DNA of 64,000 bases from Erwinia_E haradaeae_A (GTDB lineage Bacteria > Pseudomonadota > Gammaproteobacteria > Enterobacterales > Enterobacteriaceae), in the NCBI RefSeq assembly GCF_900698965.1, contig NZ_LR217725.1:868001-932000 (forward strand), in the 5' to 3' direction. The notes beneath the pieces were generated by a model. The model did no database searches and had not been told where the DNA came from. It saw nothing but the letters and a program-made list of their open reading frames with translations. A program made the translations under genes and the position numbers. This document shows positions 28,695 through 37,661 of the stretch, piece by piece (within the stretch, counting starts at the first letter, position 1; each line of letters opens with the position of its first letter).

Positions 28695-29546
28695 TTACAG
28701 CACAATAGTACGATTGCCATGTATAAAAACCCGATGCGTCAAAATTTTATACAATGCACGACTAAGTACATTTTTTTCAACATCATGACCCGCTCGCATC
28801 ATATCTTCTACTGAATAACTATGATCGACAGAGATCGCATCTTGCATGATGATAGGTCCAGCATCTAACTGATTTGTTACATAATGTGCAGTAGCACCGA
28901 TAATTTTAACACCACGAGCATAGGCCTGCTGATACGGACGTGAACCTGTAAATGCAGGCAGTAAAGAATGGTGAATATTAATAATCTTGTTAGGATAACG
29001 ACGTAAAAAATCTGGTGTTAACACGCGCATATACTTCGCAAGTACTATATAATCAGGTTGATAAAGATTAATACTATTTGCGATATTATTTTCTTGCGCT
29101 AAACGCGTTAAACCTTCATGCGTGGAAAAAATAAAAGGTACACCAAAACCATACACTAACTGACTTAATCTTTTATGATTTCCGATTACTGCAGAAATAT
29201 CAACGTCTAATTCACCATAAGCGCTTTTTATTAAAAGATCACCTAAGCAATGAACTTCTTGACTGACCAAAATAATAATCTTCCGGCGCTCAGTATCGTG
29301 CAGCGCATACTGCGAACCATCTGGAAGAGCGGCATTAAGATCTTGAAAAAAACTGTCTTTATAATAAAATCGACCTACTAATTCAGTACGCATAAAGAAA
29401 CAAGCAGTGTTGTGATCAACAAATACATTATTCTGTAAAATATTAAATTTATTCTGATAGCAGATATCAGTAATTTTCGTGATTAAACCTGCTGTATCAT
29501 GACATACAATTTTTAAAATTTTTCGTTGTTGTATGATATCTTGCAT
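28695..29546 (-). CDS. purU: Formyltetrahydrofolate deformylase
   Basis: Hydrolyses 10-formyl-THF to formate and THF, supplying formate for PurT and balancing the one-carbon pool. From ATG 29546 it is 283 residues (E. coli 280): ACT domain (about 10-90, KIVCHDTAGLITKITDICY) then a formyltransferase fold (about 90-283) with KIINIHHSLLPAF and GATAHYVTNQLDAGPIIMQD. The open frame extends 44 codons further upstream, but that part is hydrophobic and unlike the family; AAGGATC lies upstream of 29546 with rather long spacing. Retention is notable where purine and folate genes are often lost. Confidence 0.94.
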   Translation of the reverse strand: MQDIIQQRKILKIVCHDTAGLITKITDICYQNKFNILQNNVFVDHNTACFFMRTELVGRFYYKDSFFQDLNAALPDGSQYALHDTERRKIIILVSQEVHCLGDLLIKSAYGELDVDISAVIGNHKRLSQLVYGFGVPFIFSTHEGLTRLAQENNIANSINLYQPDYIVLAKYMRVLTPDFLRRYPNKIINIHHSLLPAFTGSRPYQQAYARGVKIIGATAHYVTNQLDAGPIIMQDAISVDHSYSVEDMMRAGHDVEKNVLSRALYKILTHRVFIHGNRTIVL

Positions 29547-29862
29547 TGTGACTGTGATCCTTGTATACATAGCAACACATTGATCAATCTTAATAATAAT
29601 ATTACTGTATTCTATAGTAAAATTAAAGTTATATTCTATGCGTATCTTAACTGGGTAGAATGCAAAGAAAATAATCACTATCTTAGATTAATATTTTCAT
29701 CAATAACAGAAACCGCTTTAATGAATAAGTATGGGGCATATTTTAGCAGAATGTTCTTAATTTATAACTATATATGTTAACTACTATACTGCTTTTAATC
29801 CAAGAATGACTATAGAATGAAATGTTTTGCATTTCAATGAAGCAGCATGATCAGTAGTATAT

Positions 29863-29888
29863 ATTAAATGGTATAATTAAATGGTATA
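29863..29888. repeat. Two-copy tandem duplication, 13-bp unit
   Basis: ATTAAATGGTATA occurs twice head to tail with no mismatch. Confidence 0.9.
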
Positions 29889-30251
29889 GGTTTTAATAAA
29901 TCCATAAGTTATCATTAAGAATGCTGAGGATGGATATAACTTGATTGATCAAAGAGATTAATTATGATTCAAATTACTTAAGATATGCAGATAAAAACCA
30001 TATTGTTATTAACAATAACAAAAAGTGCAAAAGATAAAATCTTATTATAAATACCTTGAGGGCTAATTATTCATTAGCGCACCGGTATACCATTGAGTTT
30101 ATATCTTGTGTATTGTATCTGTTAAGATACAGAACGTGATTCTATTACAGTCTCCATAGACTATCACAATAGCAGTAACTTATATCACAGCAACCATTAA
30201 GGGGAGCCAATTTGTAAGAACAATAATATTTAGATATATACTTCTCATATT

Positions 30252-30289
30252 TCATCTATTCCTATATAGATCATCTATTCCTATATAGA
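30252..30289. repeat. Two-copy tandem duplication, 19-bp unit
   Basis: TCATCTATTCCTATATAGA occurs twice head to tail with no mismatch; each copy contains a small CTATATAG palindrome. Confidence 0.93.
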
Positions 30290-30535
30290 TATGTATGAAT
30301 TAATACATATCTATAATGTATAAAACTTTAATACTGTCAAAAGACATGTATACGGACAAGCAAAGCACATTCAAGAATAACTATTAAGAACAATTATTGT
30401 TATCTACACATATAATGTGTTTCTATTGTTTACTATAGACCCCTTTAGTATATTTTAACATCATGTTACTAACATTCAATAAGTACTCTAAACTGCAAAA
30501 ATACTTGATCTCCAGGTTGGACTCAGAGGGACCGC

Positions 30536-30570
30536 AACTATAGAGATAAACTAAGAACTATAGAGATAAA
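30536..30570. repeat. Direct repeat, 15-bp unit at 20-bp period
   Basis: AACTATAGAGATAAA occurs twice, separated by CTAAG. Confidence 0.9.
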
Positions 30571-30685
30571 TTCAAGATATTTAGTAAAACTAACCATAGA
30601 ATATAAAATGTAAAATTTATATAACCTATTTTAGGTCTAACGGAATGCATATTTTAAGTGGGTTAGTGATGCTTTAGAAGCATCT

Positions 30686-31066
30686 TGGTGGAGCTGGCGG
30701 GAGTTGAACCCGCGTCCAGAATTGTTCTGCTATCAGAACTACATGCTTAGTCTAGTTATTGTTGTCGTTAATAAGTTGCGAACTGACACGCCACCTAAAA
30801 ACCAGCTTAACTTTATTTAACGCAATTGCCCTAAGCAAGGTTCATGCGCGATCTCTTTATTGGCCTGACCTCTCTTGATCCCGTCCTAAAGAGAATAGGC
30901 TAGGAGAGAAGACACCTTTAGTTTATTAGACTAATTACGCTGCTAACGCAGAAGGCGAAAAGTTATCATCATTTGCAACTATTTTTTTACGGCTTTTAAC
31001 GAGGCAAACCGCCCCTCGGCATGCTCCTAGAGTTTCACATATCCTGTCGAATCCATAATCAGCCCC
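30686..31066 (-). ncRNA. ssrA: tmRNA (ssrA)
   Basis: Transfer-messenger RNA that with SmpB rescues stalled ribosomes. The 5' end GGGGCTGATTATGGATTCGA and 3' end GGTTCAACTCCCGCCAGCTC plus ACCA form the tRNA-Ala-like domain, with CCA encoded. About 381 nt (E. coli 363). The tag frame starts at 30976 with the resume codon GCA and reads ANDDNFSPSALAA, then TAA at 30935-30937. It keeps the ALAA degradation end but is longer than E. coli ANDENYALAA. smpB lies 43 nt upstream on the same strand, the enteric arrangement. Confidence 0.97.
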
Positions 31067-31109
31067 ATATACTATTATAGTATAGTATATCTATTTCGTG
31101 AATATTGCA

Positions 31110-31589
31110 CTATGTAACTATAAATTTTTTTATCATTCGTCTTTGCTCTAGCTTCCAATCGCGTTCTTTAATTTCTTCTCGCTTGTCGTATTGCTTTTTA
31201 CCTTTCCCTGCACCGATCTTCAGTTTGGCCCATGCATTTTTCCAATACATTGATAACGCAATCACGCTATAACCGTGCCTCTGAATTATATTAGAGAGCA
31301 CATGCAGCTCCTGCTTACTAAGAAGTAACTTACGAGCACGTCTTTCGTCGCATTGCATATATGGTGAAACTATATAAAGAGCTGAAATAATTGAGCCAAT
31401 TAAAAAAGCCTCTTTACTATGCACAAGGATATAACTTTCTCTAATATTGACTTGCCCAACGCGAAGAGCTTTGACTTCCCACCCTTTTAATAGTAATCCG
31501 GCCTCAAACTCTTTTTCAATTGAATATGAGTAATGAGCGTGTTTATTTATAGCAATTGGGATACAGCTGGGTTGATGTAGTTTTTTCAT
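31110..31589 (-). CDS. smpB: SmpB, tmRNA-binding protein
   Basis: Binds the tRNA-like domain of tmRNA and brings it to stalled ribosomes. 159 residues (E. coli 160): OB-fold core (AHYSYSIEKEFEAGLLLKGWEVKALR, ESYILVHSKEAFLIG) and basic C-terminal tail KGKKQYDKREEIKERDWKLE that enters the mRNA channel. No clear Shine-Dalgarno. Next to ssrA and divergent from ratA-ratB, the same order as E. coli. Confidence 0.96.
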   Translation of the reverse strand: MKKLHQPSCIPIAINKHAHYSYSIEKEFEAGLLLKGWEVKALRVGQVNIRESYILVHSKEAFLIGSIISALYIVSPYMQCDERRARKLLLSKQELHVLSNIIQRHGYSVIALSMYWKNAWAKLKIGAGKGKKQYDKREEIKERDWKLEQRRMIKKFIVT

Positions 31590-32452
31590 AAAGGCAGCAC
31601 CACTAGCAATACCTCACTAGCAATACCTATGGTTAGTATGAATAGTCTAGGTGCTAACAAGGCACATATTATGTATTTAATTACTATTAAGATTTTTACA
31701 TATAAGATCTATAATCAAATTAGGCATATCAGTATCTCCAAGTCTACTGATATATATATCCAGACTATAACTATTGAGGTATGTAAAATTTATTTGACTA
31801 TATTTTGACTATATAAAGAAGTATACCTTATCCTACTAATCGTCACTATACTATACAACAGCAATAATTACTGTAATATTATCTATTTATGATACTTAAT
31901 AGAAATTACTTCGTGCTAATATATAACGCGACTTGCATTACAGGTAGCATAAAACCTCAAACCTCAGTATAATAAGAAAATATGCTGTATGACTGAACTC
32001 AACGCAATCAAAAGATATCGAAAAAATATATAAACTTCTATACAATAGAAGTAATGAATCCATTCCCTGTCAGAAGATATAACAACATAAGATCTTATTG
32101 GTATAAGACATACTGTCTGTTTAGTGAAAAACTAGTGTCATATACTTTTCGTGCCATGCTACAAATCATTGTTTTAAAAATGCAAAAATATAAGATATTT
32201 ATCTTAATATTAAAAAAATATAAAAGATACCAGATATGTATCATATACAGACAGCATTTAAAATATTCAGGAATTAGCTTAAATCTCTAATTAGCTAACA
32301 TTCATAGTACTATTGTAACCATTTACTAACACACTAAACAAAATATCTCTTTCTAAGGACATAACCTTACGAGAAGGTGTAAGATATTTCAAGTAATCAC
32401 TCATGACCGTTGCGGTTATAATTGGAACTGACAAAACATTCATGGAATGAGT
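31590..32452. other. Non-coding gap between smpB and ratA
   Basis: 863 nt between divergent genes. An open 78-codon frame at 32054-32290 has Lys/Ile/Tyr-dominated composition and no family resemblance, so I treat it as chance. A short duplicated ACTAGCAATACCT lies near 31602-31628. Confidence 0.45.
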
Positions 32453-32890
32453 ATGAACAAAATAAGCTGTTCTTTATGTGTGCCGTTTAGCGCTACAAAA
32501 ATGTATGCTCTAGTGAATGACATAGACAGTTATCCAAAATTTTTATCAGGATGTATTAGTAGTCGGGTTCTCGACTCAAACCCTATTCAAATTATTGCCG
32601 CCATGGATATTTTTACAGTAGGAATTATGCGCCAAACCTTGGTAACTCGAAATATATTAACTCGTAATCATAGTATTCATATACAATTACTGCAGGGACC
32701 GTTTCGGCAGCTCAATGGTATTTGGAATTTTAGTGCTCAAGCTCCAGAGACTTGCCAAATAACATTTCATTTGCATGTAGAGTTTAATCATATATTTATG
32801 GAGTTAGCGTTCAATAGGATATGTAAAAAACTTAGTAGCAACTTACTGAAAGCTTTCAGTCAACGTGCAAGCGAGGTTTACGCTGTCTAA
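32453..32890 (+). CDS. ratA: RatA (PasT/YfjG), START-like domain protein
   Basis: 145 residues, polyketide-cyclase/START fold: VPFSATKMYALVNDIDSYPKFLSGC, then QLLQGPFRQLNGIWNF and FHLHVEFNHIFMELAF, matching E. coli RatA. The family includes mitochondrial COQ10, which binds ubiquinone; in E. coli RatA was also reported to affect 70S association. Given the cyo quinol oxidase in this genome, a coenzyme Q role is plausible but inferred. Two ATGs are possible (32447, 32453); the second has GGA 6 nt upstream and matches the E. coli start. It overlaps ratB. Confidence 0.9.
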   Translation: MNKISCSLCVPFSATKMYALVNDIDSYPKFLSGCISSRVLDSNPIQIIAAMDIFTVGIMRQTLVTRNILTRNHSIHIQLLQGPFRQLNGIWNFSAQAPETCQITFHLHVEFNHIFMELAFNRICKKLSSNLLKAFSQRASEVYAV

Positions 32891-33152
32891 TATTTTAGTT
32901 GATGTTGTTTATGCTTTACCAAACAAGCAATACCTTTATCGTGTAGAGCTCATGCCGGATAGCAGTGTGGAAGAAGCTATTACAGCCTCTGGTATTCTGG
33001 ACTTACGTCCAGATATCAATCTACAGAAAAATAAAGTTGGTATTTTTAATCAGTTGGTCAACTTGAATGATAGACTTCATGATGGTGATCGTGTTGAAAT
33101 ATATCGCCCTATAACGGCACGAAAAAAATCTTCTTTAAATATTCCTAAATAA
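32865..33152 (+). CDS. ratB: RatB (YfjF), RnfH/ubiquitin-like family protein
   Basis: Up to 95 residues, beta-grasp fold, with markers VVYALPNKQYLYRVEL, VEEAITASGILDLRPDI and HDGDRVEIYRP as in E. coli RatB (UPF0125). Function unknown. The start is unclear: GTG 32865 inside ratA gives 95 residues, but a CTG at 32883 has GAGG 6 nt upstream and better matches the E. coli N-terminus. Translational coupling with ratA is implied by the overlap of at least several codons. The ratA-ratB pair is conserved. Confidence 0.9.
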   Translation: MQARFTLSNILVDVVYALPNKQYLYRVELMPDSSVEEAITASGILDLRPDINLQKNKVGIFNQLVNLNDRLHDGDRVEIYRPITARKKSSLNIPK

Positions 33153-34501
33153 GCATCACAATGACAAGATAAATTCATCATGATAAGCTTCTGCGTACTA
33201 AATATATACAGTTCATTTCACGCATAATTATGTTTTTAAGAATTTTTATTGACATATGCGATACACCTATTATGAGTAGTGCTCATCTGTGCATCTTATT
33301 TGATACATTAAGACCATTTGTGTAAACTTTATATGGTTATATGTTGCGTCTCATATACAGTTTCTCTTTCAAAGAGAATCTGTTAAATCTCCGATATAAA
33401 TAACTACCCAAACAATCACCCGATTAATTTATACATCAAAATACCCAAGCAATTTTAAATAGTGATTCGAGAATGTCATTGTTTGTAAAATTATCTGAAT
33501 TGCATTTGCAATAGGCGATGACAGTAAGGAAGATCTACTAATCTTAATTATATTATGTAGCTTTCATCTACACACCAAAGCATTAGTAGTATAGCTAATC
33601 TCTAGTAAGTAGAGAGCGCTTTTCTAATATGACGTCATCTCTTACATGTCTTAAGAGACGCAGAAAATATTTTATCTATGTATATCACAATTCTTGAGAA
33701 GAATACTTTTATATTAGGATAACTATTCGTTATACACTATCTGCCAAACATCAATTAAGAGCATACTAGTCTCCTATTGACATATTTATTAAAAATACTT
33801 ACTTAGGCAATATCCTATATATAAGACCTATTAGGTAATCACAAAAAATCAATTTTGACATATTTCTGTTATTATCCTATTAGCTAGGTTAAAGTATAGT
33901 GAATTCTGTGAACAGCTTGTACATAAAAAATAATTCTCTTTAAGATCCTTCCACTTCCTATGTTTCTAATCTGCGTAATATCATGATAAAATGTATAGAT
34001 TGATATCTTTATCAGATAAATATTAGATACAGCATAAAGAATGATGCTATAATAATAGAGGTATACCTAATTATATTGAGCAAAAACTCTATAACGATAT
34101 TTATTGTGCATGCTGACAATATACAAATATGACGCAACTCAATAATCATAGTGACGCAAACTAATCATAGACTAAACGATCATTTGGTTGCGTTTATAAA
34201 ACTAAAAGCTTGTACACTAGGATATCAATTATGAAATATATTCATATTATATGCATATAATATGAATATGCGTTCATGTAGTAGATAGAATAATGTTTAT
34301 CATTATCTAATTACAATCTTATTCCTGTACATAAATATATTTTTTGGTTAGTGTAAATAGTATTTTATTGTCATAATAGTAGATAGTATTGCTACTATAT
34401 ATAACCATACAGAATATGGTAACAATATTTATAGCTAATCAAAATAAAAGAGAATTTTTACCACTCTCTTTAAGTATGTGGGCACAAAATATATCTGCAA
34501 A
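33153..34501. other. Non-coding gap between ratB and prfC
   Basis: 1.35 kb between convergent genes; bamE and recN, which follow ratB in E. coli, are not recognisable. Contains the 32-bp perfect palindrome at 34238-34269. Confidence 0.5.
34238..34269. repeat. 32-bp perfect palindrome without spacer
   Basis: ATATTCATATTATATG is followed directly by its exact reverse complement. It lies in the convergent ratB/prfC interval, 233 nt past the prfC stop. It has no T-tract and is AT-rich, so it could form a cruciform rather than a classical terminator. Confidence 0.85.
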
Positions 34502-36091
34502 CTAATGCTCGCGAGTCGTTAAAAAAATAACATCTGGATAACGCTCTTTAGTCATCTTCAGTTTCACCATACTAGTAGCGAGATAGGTTAAATGACCAGC
34601 ACCATCAATAGCTAAATTATGCTCATAATCATACCGAAATTGCGTAAACATTTTATTATCATTACACGTTATCCATCGCGCAGTGATGATATTTGTTATT
34701 TTATACACTGCATTGACGTTATATTCACTTTTTAGGCGTGAAGCGACTACATCAAATTGTAGCGCACCTATTGCTCCAACAATTAAATCATTGTTACATA
34801 CCGGTCGAAATATTTGTACAGCACCCTCTTCTGAGAGCTGCATTAAACCCTTGAAAAGTTGCTTCTGCTTCAGGGGGTCGCGAAGAGAAATTCGACGAAA
34901 AAGTTCTGGAGCAAAATTTGGAATACCAGTAAACTGTATTTTTTCACCTTCTGTAAAGGTGTCTCCTATATGAATTGTACCATGGTTATGCAATCCAATT
35001 ATATCACCTGGATATGCCTCAACAGCCTGTAAACGGTCACCGGCCATAAAGGTCATGGCATAAGCAATCATGAGATCTTTCCCAGTTCTAACCTGATGTA
35101 ATTTCATTCCTTTTTTATACTTTCCAGAGACCACGCGCATAAAAGCTACTCGATCACGATGTCTTGGATCCATATTAGCTTGAATCTTAAATACAAAACC
35201 GCTAAACTTTGCCTCATGCGCGGTTACAGTACGTAAATTTGTATACCGTGGCATCGGGGATGGTGCCCATTCGATAACCCCTTCAAGCATGTGATCAACG
35301 CCAAAATTACCTAATGCAGTGCCAAAAAATACTGGAGTTAGCGCACCAACTCTAAATGCCTTGTCATTAAATGCGTAGGATGCACCATGAATTAATGCTA
35401 GATCGTTTCTCAGTTGATCTGCAAAATCCTCACCAATCGTACTGTCTAGATCTGGATTATACAGACCTTGAATTTTATTTACTTTTTGAATAATATGGCC
35501 CTGACCAGATTGATAAAGATATATGATATCCTGATGTAGATGGTAGATTCCTTTAAATGATTTACCACAGCCTATTGGCCAAGTTATCGGAGCGCAGGCA
35601 ATTTTAAGGTTGCTTTCTACTTCGTCTAGGACCTCCATAGGATCGCGAATATTACGATCTACTTTATTCATAAAAGTAATAATCGGTGTATTACGCAATC
35701 GAGTGACATCCATAAGCTGGCGGGTTCGCCCCTCTACACCTTTTGCAGAATCTATCAGCATTAGACAACAATCTACTGCTGTCAAAGTTCGATAGGTATC
35801 TTCAGAAAAATCTTCATGTCCTGGGGTATCCAGAAGATTAATTAAGATACTTCTGTAAAAAAATTGCATTACAGAGGTGGTCACGGAAATGCCGCGCTGC
35901 TTTTCTATATTCATCCAATCAGATCTACTATATTTATTAGAGCTAGAACCTTTAACTGTAGCGGCAATTTTTAATACTTGTCCAAATAACAGCACCTTTT
36001 CAGTAATGGTGGTTTTACCGGCATCCGGATGAGAAATAATGGCAAACGTACGTCGACGTAAGACCTCTTGTGTATAAGACAGATTTAGCAT
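34502..36091 (-). CDS. prfC: Peptide chain release factor 3
   Basis: GTPase that recycles RF1/RF2 after termination. From ATG 36091 it is 529 residues, equal to E. coli; GGAAGAG lies about 4 nt upstream. An open frame of 12 more codons is not homologous. GTPase motifs: SHPDAGKTT (G1), DTPGHEDF (G3), NKVDR (G4). Later blocks GNFGVDHMLEG, VVSGKYKKGMKL, LHNHGTIHIGDTF and NFAPELFRRI are intact to the end TREH. RF3 is dispensable and is lost in many small symbiont genomes, so its retention fits intermediate reduction. Confidence 0.97.
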   Translation of the reverse strand: MLNLSYTQEVLRRRTFAIISHPDAGKTTITEKVLLFGQVLKIAATVKGSSSNKYSRSDWMNIEKQRGISVTTSVMQFFYRSILINLLDTPGHEDFSEDTYRTLTAVDCCLMLIDSAKGVEGRTRQLMDVTRLRNTPIITFMNKVDRNIRDPMEVLDEVESNLKIACAPITWPIGCGKSFKGIYHLHQDIIYLYQSGQGHIIQKVNKIQGLYNPDLDSTIGEDFADQLRNDLALIHGASYAFNDKAFRVGALTPVFFGTALGNFGVDHMLEGVIEWAPSPMPRYTNLRTVTAHEAKFSGFVFKIQANMDPRHRDRVAFMRVVSGKYKKGMKLHQVRTGKDLMIAYAMTFMAGDRLQAVEAYPGDIIGLHNHGTIHIGDTFTEGEKIQFTGIPNFAPELFRRISLRDPLKQKQLFKGLMQLSEEGAVQIFRPVCNNDLIVGAIGALQFDVVASRLKSEYNVNAVYKITNIITARWITCNDNKMFTQFRYDYEHNLAIDGAGHLTYLATSMVKLKMTKERYPDVIFLTTREH

Positions 36092-36541
36092 AAAACTCTT
36101 CCAATTTAATAAAGTTACACTGTGCAATACTTGATTTAGACGTAAGACAATGACTACTGAGTATATTGAACTGTAGACAGTTTATGCATAGAATTGAGGT
36201 ATATTATTAGATCCAGGTTCAACCAATGCTCGAAAATCATTAAGATACATTATTCTGCTTATCCAAAACAGAAGATCACGAAATTCACTTACTATACAAT
36301 AATAAAGATGATACATCCTGTAATGTTGATAACATCAAGTATTCTAATCAGCGCCATCCATTGTTGTCTGAATATTATTCCCGACATTATTAACCTATCT
36401 AAATTAGAAATTTATAGCAAAGTAAGACAGCTATAAATATAGTACACCAATCTTAGAGCATGCGTAAGACATCTCTTAAAGTCAAATATACCCACATGTT
36501 TATAAGTGATTTCAGCAGACAACCGACAAAAGTACTATTTA

Positions 36542-36577
36542 TATACTGATTATATCAATTATACTGATTATATCAAT
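36542..36577. repeat. Two-copy tandem duplication, 18-bp unit
   Basis: TATACTGATTATATCAAT occurs twice head to tail with no mismatch. Confidence 0.92.
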
Positions 36578-37118
36578 AAAGTAGTTCATACAGAATAAGC
36601 ATACAATACTTAAAAGTTTTAAATACCTAATATTTCTATAATGTGCTATTATAATACATAGATTTGTAAAATTTGGATAGATTATCGTACGCACAATATT
36701 TCATACTCAGAAACTATGCATTGTTTCTACTCTAATGCGCATTAAGCATCGCAATAGGACCTACTCTCATATAGTTACTTCCATCTATTTTAGACAAATA
36801 GAGGCTGGGGATATTTACAGTAAAAACTATCGCGCTGCTCGTACCACCCAAACTTTATGGGAAATCTCTTCAAGAATAGAGATTAAGATGTTTGCACCTG
36901 CCTATGAGAAACACACCTGATTCATAAATGAAAAATACAATGCCTGACCTCGTATTCCATTCTAGATCAGTTTCTATAACTGCTATACTTAACCTATTGT
37001 CATAGATTCAGAAGAAGCAATTCACTTTTTTGGTATCATCACGATGTTCTTTATCTCTAGTGAATAACACCATATTACTTATAATTTACTTGTTTTGTAC
37101 TATTAAGGAGACTTATCT

Positions 37119-37152
37119 ATAGCATATAGTTAATCGATAAACTATATGCTAT
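37119..37152. repeat. Perfect 13-bp inverted repeat
   Basis: ATAGCATATAGTT and AACTATATGCTAT flank an 8-nt loop (AATCGATA). It follows a Shine-Dalgarno-like AAGGAG near 37105 that has no start codon after it, and lies 510 nt upstream of alaS. Confidence 0.75.
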
Positions 37153-37661
37153 TATTAGCTAACGACATCAAAGAATATTTCGAGATACTCAGCTATTTAA
37201 CGGATTTCACACACGATACATCTAGATAAAGATCTTATTTGAAATAATGCTCCATAAACGTAATTACGTCTACTAATGCACAGTGTAATATAGACGACGA
37301 TCTATCTCTATATATTTATAGATTTATGTTATATAAATGAAAATATATCGTTTAATTCACTAAACACTCAACTAAAAATATGTATTATATACAATAACTA
37401 TTGATTCTTGTTTAATGCGTGCACCTGTCTTTTCAACAAGGATTCACAAAACACTGTATAAACAACTAACAAAATATAAATTTTATACAAAACATATCCA
37501 TCTTGTACAATGCACCCACTATATGTGATGTGAAATTTTTAATACGCTTAGTAAGTATTCGATATGACTACAGTCATAGTGGTCTACTTTCGATCTTGTT
37601 TTATTTATTATATAACGCACAATAAATTCTGCAGTATGCATCAATATCACCTGGAATACAT

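Larger units (their letters stand above)
29547..30685. other. Non-coding gap between purU and tmRNA
   Basis: 1.14 kb without a recognisable gene. It holds three of the short duplications (29863-29888, 30252-30289, 30536-30570), the densest group in the window. Confidence 0.5.
36092..37661. other. Non-coding gap between prfC and alaS
   Basis: 1.57 kb between divergent genes. recA and recX precede alaS in E. coli; neither is recognisable here. Small open frames (36194-36436, 36735-36920) resemble nothing known. Contains the duplication 36542-36577 and the hairpin 37119-37152. Confidence 0.5.

Noticed and set aside
32054..32290. 78-codon plus-strand frame upstream of ratA
   Set aside because: Lys/Ile/Tyr-rich, no family resemblance and no ribosome site.
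36194..36920. Two short plus-strand frames upstream of alaS, considered as recA/recX remnants
   Set aside because: Neither translation aligns with RecA or RecX; both look like chance frames.
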